From an uncultured Prevotellaceae bacterium (GTDB lineage: Bacteria > Bacteroidota > Bacteroidia > Bacteroidales > Bacteroidaceae), in NCBI GenBank assembly GCA_902792635.1, contig CADBAG010000022.1:1-39326 (forward strand): 39,326 nucleotides of DNA, in the 5' to 3' direction. The notes beneath the pieces were generated by a model. That model was not told where the DNA came from and did not search any database. It worked only from the letters and a program-made list of their open reading frames with translations. Position numbers and translations under genes: made by a program. Position 1 is the stretch's first letter. Every line of letters begins with the position of its first letter. Below are positions 7,530-15,871 of the stretch, one piece after another.

Positions 7530-8825
7530 ATGAAAGATCCAATACAACAACTCATCCTTGACTATAAAGTGCGGGAGGCTTTCTGGGCTTCAGCTGAAGA
7601 CGTAGAGCACAACGAGGAGCATCAGCGTTTTTTCCTGAGTCTGCTACGGCAACGCAACAATGTGGCTCTGCTTCAGGAAGATGCAGAGAGAATAAGTCAA
7701 TTAGCCAATAATGGCAATAGCTTCATGCAATATGCCGTGGCTCGCCTCCACGACTGCGTGCCACCGTCGCAAGACTCCAACCGCATCAAACGAGACTGTT
7801 ACATCTCTGCCTATCTCAATGCACGTATCTCGGATGCCCGTGCTTTCTTGGCGCTGACCTATCGCGATGGCGACTATGGTGAGGCTGATGTGGAACTCTA
7901 TCGCAGACTGACGAAGGTCGCGGCAGACGAAGGCAGCGAAAAAGCGATCCAGCAAGAGCTCCGCGATGCTATCTACGGACAGTTCGGAAAGGAGAAGGCA
8001 CCCGAGCAGGCCTATGACATACTGGAGCAGATTATCAGTGAGGCTATCCGCAACCACGAAGTGCCGGACCCCATCTATTACAGTTTGATGGGCGATGCAG
8101 ACATACAGCTTGGGCGTGTGAGCAATGCGCTGTACAATTATGAGACTGCTGCGCGCAAAGGGTGTAGCTCCGCCTTCTTCTGGCAAGCATTCTATAGTTG
8201 CTGTGACGAGAACGGCAATGTAGAAGATCGTGAAGAGTTTATTAATATCATGGACAAAGCACGCGAGGTCGGTGCCTCAGAGGCGTTCCTCGCCTACTCC
8301 ATGCTTATGTACGACGAGCTATACGATAAGTTGGCCGATGAGGATAAGGCAACTATCCATCAGTCGCTCTTCGATGACCTGCGTTATGCGACCATGCTCG
8401 GCGAGTCTATAGCCCCGCTGTACTTAGGAGGTTACTATGAGGAGGGCTTGTACGGCTTTCCGAAAGATTATGGTGAGGCATGGAAATGGTATTCGGCAGG
8501 TGCCTTGCTGCGTGAGCCCTCCTGCTTCTCCGCACTGATCCGAATGATTCTCGACGACAAAACGGCTCCCAAGAGCTACGACGAAGCTTATGCCTACGAG
8601 TGTGCTTACAAAGCTCTGATGTTGCGTGGCGATACGCTCCAGACAGTCATTGAAGGATACAGAAAAGGCATGCTCGATCATCATGCTGCTGCTATAGAAC
8701 AGATCTATCTGCCACAGTTCGAACAGAAGATGGAAGAAGACTTAAAGAGAATGGAAGAGATCTCCGGAGTAGATGAGAATGATGATGAGGAAGAGGACGA
8801 CGGACGATATGACGCTTATTCTTAA
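7530..8825 (+). CDS. Sel1/TPR-repeat protein with acidic tail
   Basis: This 431-aa soluble protein is built of helical hairpins. At least one good Sel1-like repeat is visible at ~296-327 (APLYLGGYYEEGLYGFPKDY then GEAWKWYSAGALL), with more divergent copies around 63-134 and 182-222 (GRVSNALYNYETAARKG). The final ~25 residues are extremely acidic (ENDDEEEDDG). Sel1 and TPR scaffolds bind peptides or organise complexes and often partner with Hsp70/Hsp90. Here the protein is encoded two genes after a membrane protein and four after an Hsp70 pair, so I infer a co-chaperone or scaffold role. Nothing suggests an enzyme. Start codon ATG at 7530 is the only plausible one at the gap end. Confidence 0.72.
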   Translation: MKDPIQQLILDYKVREAFWASAEDVEHNEEHQRFFLSLLRQRNNVALLQEDAERISQLANNGNSFMQYAVARLHDCVPPSQDSNRIKRDCYISAYLNARISDARAFLALTYRDGDYGEADVELYRRLTKVAADEGSEKAIQQELRDAIYGQFGKEKAPEQAYDILEQIISEAIRNHEVPDPIYYSLMGDADIQLGRVSNALYNYETAARKGCSSAFFWQAFYSCCDENGNVEDREEFINIMDKAREVGASEAFLAYSMLMYDELYDKLADEDKATIHQSLFDDLRYATMLGESIAPLYLGGYYEEGLYGFPKDYGEAWKWYSAGALLREPSCFSALIRMILDDKTAPKSYDEAYAYECAYKALMLRGDTLQTVIEGYRKGMLDHHAAAIEQIYLPQFEQKMEEDLKRMEEISGVDENDDEEEDDGRYDAYS

Positions 8826-8851
8826 CATGGCTAACTATTAAGGACGATATC

Positions 8852-9472
8852 ATGGCAATAAGAATAGAAACGAAAACGACGAAGGCTCCTCTTATCGGTA
8901 AGAGCCATTGGTGGGGAGCGCCCGACTTACCGACAGACATGCCCTATCCAACGGTAAGGGTCAAGGATGCAGACGGTGAGTATGAAGAGCCGTTGACCTT
9001 TATCTGTCAGATAAAGTGCGAAGATATAGCCATGCTTGATTATGACAGGATATTGCCGCAGACGGGCATGCTCTATTTCTTTGCACCCCTCGATTACTTT
9101 CTCGGAGAAACGGACAGCCCTTTAGATTATCATGAGCCGCCCGTCGTCTTATACTCGGAGAGTATAGAAGACTTGCATCCCTATGATATTCATTGGGAAG
9201 GCACCTCAGAGAGTATTTTCCGAGATGCGGAGGAGATAGTATTTAGTCTTGATAAGAACAAGACGGGAGATGGGATAAGAATGCTTGGCGAGCCTTATCA
9301 GGATGAAGTGCGGGAGGCACACCCTGAAGACGTGTGCCTCTTGCAGATTGACGAAGATGACCGATGGGGTCTACGCTTCTACGACTGTGGTATGTATTAT
9401 ATCTTTATGCAACCCGATGACCTACGCAATGGTCACTGGGGGAAAGCCATGGGCGAACTGTTCTATTATTAA
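8852..9472 (+). CDS. DUF1963 (YwqG-like) protein
   Basis: This 206-aa protein matches the DUF1963/YwqG pattern. It has SHWWGAPDLPTDMPYP near the start (~18-33), then LTFICQIKCEDIA (~48-60), LPQTGMLYFFAPL (~68-80), and near the end DEDDRWGLRFYDCGMYYIF, a position where this family usually has a D-x-G-x-L/Y-like segment. DUF1963 proteins are common in bacteria but have no settled biochemical role that I can cite. It follows the Sel1/TPR gene by 26 bp and is the last gene of the operon; pncB converges on it 40 bp further on. Residues 80-115 are acidic and proline-rich, which suggests a surface loop. Confidence 0.82.
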   Translation: MAIRIETKTTKAPLIGKSHWWGAPDLPTDMPYPTVRVKDADGEYEEPLTFICQIKCEDIAMLDYDRILPQTGMLYFFAPLDYFLGETDSPLDYHEPPVVLYSESIEDLHPYDIHWEGTSESIFRDAEEIVFSLDKNKTGDGIRMLGEPYQDEVREAHPEDVCLLQIDEDDRWGLRFYDCGMYYIFMQPDDLRNGHWGKAMGELFYY

Positions 9473-9512
9473 GCAGTTCACTCATGGATCCGTTCACTCA
9501 TTAATTAATAGT

Positions 9513-10724
9513 TCAGCCCTTCGTGTAGTGTATAGCTTTCATGAACCGATCTATGACCTCTGGCTTGCCTGTGTGCTTGCCATCGTCTTCCGATATCTTG
9601 CACGTATCGTTATAGAACGGCCACGACTCAGTGATCTTCGCAGCCACGAGCTTGATGACCGTGTTCATCGGGGCCACATGCGGGAAGTCGTTCGTGAAAT
9701 GGGTGCCGATACCGAAGGATGGTTTGACATACTTTGAGGCATACTCCTGAATCTCAATAGCCTCATCGGTCGTAAGCGCATTGGAGAAGATAACCTGCTT
9801 CGTACGGCTGTCGATGTTCAGTGACTTGTACTTGGCCACAATCTTAGCCAATTCCTGGCGGTTATCGCCACTGTCCACACGCAGACCTTTGAAGAGGTTG
9901 GCAAAGTCTTCGGAGAAGTTGAGCGCAAAGATATCCCAGCCGAAGGAGTCGTAGAGATAGGTGCCGAGCGCTCCATTGAAGGTATGACGCCAGGCGTTCA
10001 TTGCGATATTGTTAGCCATCTGCGGGCCATACATGCCACCAATAGCACAGATAAACTCATGCGCCATCGTACCGACTGGCGTGAGGTCGTACTTCATAGC
10101 AAGATACACATTACTTGTACCTACGAACCGGCCCTTCCAATCTGAGCGGCTCTGCTGACAATCACGGAAAGCTCTGACGATGACATCCTCTGCCTTAAAG
10201 GAGGCGCGGCGGCGTGTACCGAAGTCACTGTAGATGCATCCGGCTGAGAGCAACTTCTCTCCCTTCTCATAGGTACGCTTGTAATAATCATCGTAGTCGA
10301 AGTCCTTGTTCAGTCCCGTCACCATATAATAGAGTTCCGAGACGATGGCGAGCACCTTTACTTCCAATAGAATAGTATCACTCCATGCACCTTCAAACTC
10401 GATATGCAGATGACCTTCCTCATCCTGACTGACATGTGTCCAGCGAGAATCATAGCGAAAACCGCGGAGGTACGTGAAGAACCACTCGGGCATATAATAG
10501 CACTTACGGCGCATGAAAGCGATCTCTTCGTCTGTGATGACGACATTCTCCAACATCTTGATCTGCTCCTTGACAAGCTCAGCAAAGCCTTCGGGGTAGA
10601 CAGTGTTGTTACGGTCTACAAACGCATATTTGACCTGCGCGCGCGGATAGTTGTCGATGACGGCGCAACACATGGAGAACTTATAGAGGTCGTCGTCGGT
10701 GAAATGAGTAATTATCTGTTGCAT
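9513..10724 (-). CDS. pncB: Nicotinate phosphoribosyltransferase
   Basis: This 403-aa enzyme converts nicotinate, PRPP and ATP to nicotinate mononucleotide in the cytoplasm, the first step of the Preiss-Handler salvage route to NAD. It has the family N-terminus (THFTDDDLYKFSMC), the RRRASFKAEDVIVRAF segment, GTSNVYLAMKY, the VDSGDNRQEL phosphate-binding region and the late FGIGTHFTND motif. The length is normal (about 400 aa). It is transcribed alone from a -7 box at 10792-10785 with a ~55-nt leader. That promoter lies in the loop of the terminator hairpin of the upstream beta-glucosidase gene. Confidence 0.96.
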   Translation of the reverse strand: MQQIITHFTDDDLYKFSMCCAVIDNYPRAQVKYAFVDRNNTVYPEGFAELVKEQIKMLENVVITDEEIAFMRRKCYYMPEWFFTYLRGFRYDSRWTHVSQDEEGHLHIEFEGAWSDTILLEVKVLAIVSELYYMVTGLNKDFDYDDYYKRTYEKGEKLLSAGCIYSDFGTRRRASFKAEDVIVRAFRDCQQSRSDWKGRFVGTSNVYLAMKYDLTPVGTMAHEFICAIGGMYGPQMANNIAMNAWRHTFNGALGTYLYDSFGWDIFALNFSEDFANLFKGLRVDSGDNRQELAKIVAKYKSLNIDSRTKQVIFSNALTTDEAIEIQEYASKYVKPSFGIGTHFTNDFPHVAPMNTVIKLVAAKITESWPFYNDTCKISEDDGKHTGKPEVIDRFMKAIHYTKG

Positions 10725-10744
10725 AGTGTTATAACCTTTCCAAA

Positions 10745-10807
10745 TAAAAAATCCGATAAAAACATTCGCTTATACATTATTGTGCAAAGTTAATGTTTTT
10801 ATCGGAT
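10745..10807 (-). terminator. Rho-independent terminator of GH3 gene with pncB promoter in its loop
   Basis: Arms 10792-10807 and 10751-10766 are a perfect 16-bp inverted repeat. Read on the minus strand they form a hairpin followed by six Ts (10751-10746), the signature of an intrinsic terminator for the beta-glucosidase gene ending at 10848. The 25-nt loop contains TAACTTTG (10792-10785), the -7 box of pncB. A transcript initiated there contains only the second arm, so it escapes termination. Confidence 0.75.
10785..10792 (-). promoter_or_regulatory. -7 box of pncB
   Basis: TAACTTTG on the minus strand fits TAnnTTTG and predicts a start near 10780. No good TTG element was found upstream; that stretch is instead occupied by one arm of the 16-bp inverted repeat. 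Confidence 0.65.
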
Positions 10808-10847
10808 AAATAATATCGAAACCGTCTTTTATTCTTCAGATTGGTGT

Positions 10848-13091
10848 TTACTTCTCCAAACGAAAGCCTTTCTTCAGCGTAATATTATCAGAGGCATTGC
10901 CCACAAGCGCTGTGAATGTTCCAGGCTCAGCCTTCCACGAAGAGGTTGTCTCATCATAGAAGCTCAAGGCATCTTTACCAATTGTTATCTCCACATCTTT
11001 AGTCTGACCAGGCTGCAAGAACACCTTGCTGAAGCCCTTCAGTTCCTTATAGGGACGGTCCACACTGGCTTCATCGTCATGAATGTAGAGCTGCACGACC
11101 TCAGCACCAGCCCGTTTGCCGGTATTCGTCACGCTCACAGTCACCTTCAAGCTATCTTCAGGTGTCATCGCTGTATTGGAGAGGCGGAGATTCGCAAGTT
11201 TGAAAGAAGTATAACTTAGTCCATGACCAAAAGCGAAGAGCGGGTGGGTCTTATGAGCATCAGCCCAACGGTAACCGACATAGACGCCTTCCTTATATTC
11301 CTCGTCAATAATCTTATGTCCCTTGCGCCATACACCCGGATAAGCATCCAAGGCATGGGCGCCGACATCCTTCAATGAAGCAGGCCACGTGAATGGCAAT
11401 TTACCCGACGGATTGGCATCTCCACACAGCACGGCAGCAAGTGCCTCGCCAGCCTCCGAGCCGATATACCATCCCTGCACAATAGCCGGTACCTCATCTT
11501 TCCAAGGCATCGCCACAGCATTGCCGGAGATATTGACAAAGACGAGTTTCTTATTAACCTTCGCTAAAGCCTCCAACAACTTATCTTGTGCATAAGGCAG
11601 TCCGTATTGCTTGCGGTCATGGCCTTCACAATCCTGATAGTCGCTCTTATTCAGTCCTCCAAAGACAATGACATAGTCCGCTTTCTTTGCTTTCTCTACT
11701 GCATCATCGATGAGCTGTTGTTTCGACCTGCTGTCCTTGAGATTCTGTCCGGTCGTCACGCCATTATAGCTACCGGTCGTATCACCTACATAGCCACGCT
11801 CATACTCAACATCAGCAATATCTTTTAGGCGGTCCTGCAGACCTTTGAGTGGCGAGATTTCGTGTTGCACCTTCAGTGATGAGCTACCACCACCAACGGT
11901 CATCATCTTGATGGCATTCTCGCCGACCACAAGCACACGCTTGCGTTGGCCATTGAATACCATAGGCAGGACATTGCCCTTATTCTGAAGCAGCACGATG
12001 CCGTCTTCGGCAATCTTCTTCGCTGCATCATAATGTGCTTCCGAACAAAGGAAGCCGTGGCCACGCTGTGCCATCGTCGTGCGGAAATAGAGGCGAAGCA
12101 CGCGACGAACCTTATCGTTGAGTTCTTTCTCTGTATATTTCCCATTCAATATGCCTTTCTTATAAGCATTGGCAAGATAATAGTTGTCGTAGGCATTGGA
12201 CACACCAGCACTCAAGCCATTCGTCCACGTGCCAAACTCCATGTCAAGTCCATTCTTCACAGCCTGATCGGTATCATGAGTACCGCCCCAATCACTCACC
12301 ACAACACCATCAAACTTCCAGTCGCCTTTGAGAATTTTGTTGATCAGATACTCGTTGTGGCAGTTGTGCTCATCCTTGTAGAGATTATACGCTCCCATGA
12401 GTGCCCACACATGGCCTTTCTCCACGGCTGCCTTGAATGCAGGCAGATAGATCTCATGCAGGGCGCGGTCAGAGACCTTGACATTGACCTGAAAGCGATG
12501 CTCTTCATCGTTGTTCAGTGCATAGTGCTTCACACAAGCCGACACACCATTCTCCTGCATACCCTGAATATAAGGCACCACCATCGTGGAAGAAAGGAAC
12601 GGGTCCTCGCCTAAGTACTCGAAGTTACGGCCATTGAGCGGGGTGCGGTAGATGTTCACGCCTGGTCCGAGAATCATGTCTTTGCCCCGATAAAGCGCCT
12701 CCTCACCCAAACTCTTGCCATAGAGGTGCGCCAAGGAAGGGTTCCACGTCGCCGCAAGGCACGTCAGCGCTGGGAAGGCGACACACGAGTCATTGGTCTG
12801 GCCTGCCTGCTCCCACTCATCCCACAACACGTCAGGACGCACGCCGTGAGGACCATCGTCCGTCCAGAAGTCGGGAAGTCCGAGGCGGGGAACGCCCCTG
12901 GCAGAGAACTTGCTCTGCGCATGAATCACAGCAATCTTCTCATCGAGTGTCATACGGGAGAGATAATTTTCCACTTGTTGCTCAATACCTTCCGACTGCT
13001 GCTGTGCCATCACCGCCACAGACGGAAAAAGCAAGAATGCAGAAATCACAAGCACTGCTAAATGCTTAGTTTTAATCGCTAGTCTTTTCAT
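10848..13091 (-). CDS. Secreted GH3 beta-glucosidase (short DWGGTHD type)
   Basis: This 747-aa protein has a Sec signal peptide (hydrophobic core ~10-27, cleavage after VMAQ) and no lipobox. The GH3 (alpha/beta)8 domain contains GPGVNIYRTPLNGRNFEYLG, the substrate-binding KHY and the nucleophile Asp267 in VVVSDWGGTHD. The second domain carries the likely acid/base Glu489 in DCEGHDR, and a fibronectin III-like domain closes the protein (~655-745). It should release glucose or another sugar from the non-reducing end of beta-glycans in the periplasm. It is divergent from a second GH3 gene at 13330, which it resembles only at fold level. Confidence 0.93.
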   Translation of the reverse strand: MKRLAIKTKHLAVLVISAFLLFPSVAVMAQQQSEGIEQQVENYLSRMTLDEKIAVIHAQSKFSARGVPRLGLPDFWTDDGPHGVRPDVLWDEWEQAGQTNDSCVAFPALTCLAATWNPSLAHLYGKSLGEEALYRGKDMILGPGVNIYRTPLNGRNFEYLGEDPFLSSTMVVPYIQGMQENGVSACVKHYALNNDEEHRFQVNVKVSDRALHEIYLPAFKAAVEKGHVWALMGAYNLYKDEHNCHNEYLINKILKGDWKFDGVVVSDWGGTHDTDQAVKNGLDMEFGTWTNGLSAGVSNAYDNYYLANAYKKGILNGKYTEKELNDKVRRVLRLYFRTTMAQRGHGFLCSEAHYDAAKKIAEDGIVLLQNKGNVLPMVFNGQRKRVLVVGENAIKMMTVGGGSSSLKVQHEISPLKGLQDRLKDIADVEYERGYVGDTTGSYNGVTTGQNLKDSRSKQQLIDDAVEKAKKADYVIVFGGLNKSDYQDCEGHDRKQYGLPYAQDKLLEALAKVNKKLVFVNISGNAVAMPWKDEVPAIVQGWYIGSEAGEALAAVLCGDANPSGKLPFTWPASLKDVGAHALDAYPGVWRKGHKIIDEEYKEGVYVGYRWADAHKTHPLFAFGHGLSYTSFKLANLRLSNTAMTPEDSLKVTVSVTNTGKRAGAEVVQLYIHDDEASVDRPYKELKGFSKVFLQPGQTKDVEITIGKDALSFYDETTSSWKAEPGTFTALVGNASDNITLKKGFRLEK

Positions 13092-13119
13092 GTCTCATAT
13101 TTTAGAATTTACTTGTATG

Positions 13120-13127
13120 CAAATTTA
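13120..13127 (-). promoter_or_regulatory. Putative -7 box of the minus-strand GH3 gene
   Basis: TAAATTTG on the minus strand fits TAnnTTTG, 29 bp before the ATG at 13091. The nearest TTG is only 15 bp upstream, shorter than the usual 19-21, so the call is moderate. Confidence 0.5.
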
Positions 13128-13258
13128 ATAAAAAAATGATAGCAAGAAAAGACTATATAGAAAGAAAGTGGTTTAAAGAAAAGCATTAATTCTACTATTT
13201 ATTTGAGACACAATGTTTTAATCAGAAATAGAAAGTCTATAGAAAGTGGTATCAATTA

Positions 13259-13289
13259 TTGTGCGATAGTCACTTTTTTCTTAACTTTG
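13259..13289 (+). promoter_or_regulatory. Promoter of the plus-strand GH3 gene
   Basis: TTG (13259-13261), a 20-bp spacer and TAACTTTG (13282-13289) form a textbook Bacteroidota promoter. The predicted start falls near 13294, practically on the ATG of a 12-codon reading frame (13295-13333) whose TGA overlaps the bglX start codon as ATGA. Confidence 0.75.
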
Positions 13290-13329
13290 CATCAATGAAA
13301 CAAGGAATAACTTTCAAATCTATAAACGT

Positions 13330-15609
13330 ATGAAGAAAGCAACTGTATTACTAACATCGCTCCTTCTCTTCTCTAGTTCGCTCTTCGCCCAGAAGAAGCC
13401 TATGGGAGCATTTATCGATGACCTCATGAGTAAGATGACCGTGGAAGAGAAGATCGGACAACTAAACCTCATGCCCGGCACCGACCTCACGACAGGTGCC
13501 AAGACCAACTCGCCGCTTGTCAGCCTCATCGAGAACGGACAGCTCGGGGCCGTGCTAAACACCAAAGGTGTCGCAAAGATCAAAGCCTTACAGGAAGTGG
13601 CAGTGAAGAAGAGCCGCCTTCACATCCCACTCATCTTTGGCCTCGATGTCATCCATGGCTTTGAGACCGTGCTCCCCATTTCTCTCGCCCAAGCCTGCTC
13701 CTGGAACCCGGAAGCTATCGAGGCCGGTGCACGCATGGCGGCTGAGGAAGCGACGGCAAGCGGCATCTGCTGGGACTACAGTCCGATGGTCGACGTGGCG
13801 CTCGATGCCCGCTGGGGCCGCGTGGCAGAAGGCTATGGTGAGGATCCTTATCTCTCCTCCGTCATGGGAGCAGCGGCCGTGCGAGGTTATCAAGGCAGTG
13901 GAGAACAGAAAGGTTACGCTGCCAACGAACTCATGGCTTGTCTGAAGCACTATGCGCTTTACGGTGCCGCAGAGGCCGGGCGCGACTACAATACCGTTGA
14001 CATGAGCCGCCTGCGTATGTACAACCAGTATCTGCCACCTTATAAGGCTGCCGTAAAGGCAGGTGTCGGCTCCGTGATGTCATCATTCAATATCGTCGAC
14101 GGCATCCCGGCTACAGGCAACCGCTGGCTGCTGACCGATGTACTGCGGAAGCAATGGGGCTTCAACGGATTCCTCGTCACCGACTACGGTTCAATCAACG
14201 AGATGACATCCTGGGGATTCGGCGATCAGAAGACAAGTTCGGCACAAGCTATGAAAGCCGGAACAGACATGGACATGTGCTCCGGTGCTTATACCGCTCA
14301 GCTCAAGGCTTGCCTCGCTGATGGCTCCGTGACGATGGAGGAACTCAACCAGGCGGTACGTCGCGTCCTCGAGGCTAAATATAAACTTGGCCTCTTCGAC
14401 AATCCTTATCGCTACTGCGACATGAAGCGAGAGAAGAACGACCTCTACACCGCCGCCCATCGGCAGACGGCTCGCGACATTGCTGCACAGACCTTCGCCC
14501 TGCTGAAGAACGAGAACAACCTCCTGCCACTGAAAAAGCACGGTTCCATCGCACTCATAGGCCCGCTTGCCGACAACCGCAACAACCTTCCCGGCTGTTG
14601 GTCGACCGGTGACACACCTGAGAAATACAGTACGGTCAAGGAAGCCATGCAACGCTACCTTGGCAACAATGCAACTGTGCTCTATGCTCAAGGCTCCAAT
14701 ATCTACGATGACAGTATCCAACAAGCTGCCGTGGAGTTTGGCCGCCCGATCCCACGCGGTAACACCCAGCAGCTCCTCAATGAAGCCGTAGAAACAGCGA
14801 AAAAGGCCGATGTCATCGTGGCTTGCCTCGGAGAAATGGCTGAGATGAGCGGTGAGAGTTCAGCCCGATCCAACCTCAACATGCCCGATGCTGAAGCCCG
14901 ATTGCTAAAAGCTTTAGTAGCAACAAGCAAGCCGGTAGTACTGCTCAACTTTGCCGGTCGCCCCACGGTGCTCTCCTGGGAAGCAGAGCATGTACCGGCC
15001 ATCATGAACGTATGGTTTGCTGGCTCAGAGACAGGCGACGCACTTTGCGACGTGCTCTTCGGTGACAAGGTGCCAACAGGAAAACTCGTGAACAGCCTTC
15101 CACGCACAACAGGCCAAGAGCCGCTCTACTACAACCATCTGAATACAGGTCGCCCCGTAGAAGATGGCAACAAGGTGTTCCGCAAATATCAGAGCAACTA
15201 TACGGATGTGCCCCAGGGACCGCTCTACCCCTTCGGATACGGACTGAGCTACACCACGTATAAATACAGTCCCGTAACTCTCTCTGCCACAACGATAAAG
15301 AAAGGTAGCAAAGTTACAGCAACTGCCACCATCACGAACACAGGTACCCGTGATGGCGATGAAATCGTGCAATTTTACATTCACGACCGCTTTGCGAGCA
15401 TCGTCAGACCCGTAAAAGAACTCAAAGGTTTCCAGCGCATCCATCTCGCAAAAGGTGAGAGCAAGACGGTGTCTTTCGACATAGATGCCTCAACACTCAG
15501 CTATTATGATGCTAATGGCAACACCGTCTTAGAGCCAGGTGACTTCGACATCATGATTGGACCGAACAGCCGAGACGTCAATACCGTCAAGCTCACTGTG
15601 GTTGAATGA
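13330..15609 (+). CDS. bglX: Periplasmic GH3 beta-glucosidase BglX
   Basis: This 759-aa protein has the length and domain order of E. coli BglX: signal peptide (1-20, cleaved after LFA), GH3 barrel with FGLDVIHGFETVLP and WDYSPMVDVALDARWGRVAE, nucleophile Asp285 in FLVTDYGSI, alpha/beta sandwich with acid/base Glu509 in SGESSAR, and a C-terminal Fn3-like domain with FGYGLSYTTY. It hydrolyses beta-linked gluco-oligosaccharides in the periplasm. It is divergent from another GH3 gene, with 238 bp between, so each has its own promoter. The ATG at 13330 gives a proper signal peptide. Confidence 0.95.
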   Translation: MKKATVLLTSLLLFSSSLFAQKKPMGAFIDDLMSKMTVEEKIGQLNLMPGTDLTTGAKTNSPLVSLIENGQLGAVLNTKGVAKIKALQEVAVKKSRLHIPLIFGLDVIHGFETVLPISLAQACSWNPEAIEAGARMAAEEATASGICWDYSPMVDVALDARWGRVAEGYGEDPYLSSVMGAAAVRGYQGSGEQKGYAANELMACLKHYALYGAAEAGRDYNTVDMSRLRMYNQYLPPYKAAVKAGVGSVMSSFNIVDGIPATGNRWLLTDVLRKQWGFNGFLVTDYGSINEMTSWGFGDQKTSSAQAMKAGTDMDMCSGAYTAQLKACLADGSVTMEELNQAVRRVLEAKYKLGLFDNPYRYCDMKREKNDLYTAAHRQTARDIAAQTFALLKNENNLLPLKKHGSIALIGPLADNRNNLPGCWSTGDTPEKYSTVKEAMQRYLGNNATVLYAQGSNIYDDSIQQAAVEFGRPIPRGNTQQLLNEAVETAKKADVIVACLGEMAEMSGESSARSNLNMPDAEARLLKALVATSKPVVLLNFAGRPTVLSWEAEHVPAIMNVWFAGSETGDALCDVLFGDKVPTGKLVNSLPRTTGQEPLYYNHLNTGRPVEDGNKVFRKYQSNYTDVPQGPLYPFGYGLSYTTYKYSPVTLSATTIKKGSKVTATATITNTGTRDGDEIVQFYIHDRFASIVRPVKELKGFQRIHLAKGESKTVSFDIDASTLSYYDANGNTVLEPGDFDIMIGPNSRDVNTVKLTVVE

Positions 15610-15654
15610 CAAGCCTTCAATGGTTGAATGAGCTTGCTATATCACGCTAACTCC

Positions 15655-15764
15655 ATTGGCTGACACGTGTCGACCGATTGGCTGACACGTGTCGAACAAT
15701 TGGCTGACACGTGCCGAACAATTGGCTGACACGTGCCGACCGATTGGCTGGCACGTGTCGAACG
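15655..15764. repeat. Five tandem 22-bp repeats, each with an ACGTG palindrome
   Basis: Units start at 15655, 15677, 15699, 15721 and 15743, all exactly 22 bp. Each has the form ATTGGCTGACACGTGTCGA followed by three variable bases. The core GACACGTGTC is a perfect 10-bp palindrome in units 1 and 2 and is changed at one base in units 3-5, always keeping CACGTG. The 22-bp period is close to two helical turns, so all cores face nearly the same side of DNA. The array lies 46 bp after bglX and 107 bp before the transferase gene. Confidence 0.9.
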
Positions 15765-15836
15765 ATAACCTAAATGCTAATCAATACCCTCTTAATAATA
15801 ATTCTATCCTACTACAATAATAATAATGTATACGCG

Positions 15837-15869
15837 TTAAGGGATATAGTAGAACAAATATATCCTTAA
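15837..15869 (+). promoter_or_regulatory. Hairpin directly before the start codon at 15872
   Basis: TTAAGGGATAT (15837-15847) pairs with ATATCCTTAA (15860-15869) with one bulged G. The stem ends two bases before the ATG, so in mRNA it would cover the ribosome-binding region. No clear -7 box was found in 15765-15836. Confidence 0.45.
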
Positions 15870-15871
15870 TA

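Noticed and set aside
15655-15764. CRISPR array
   Set aside because: The 22-bp units are directly adjacent, without unique spacers, and no cas gene is in the window.
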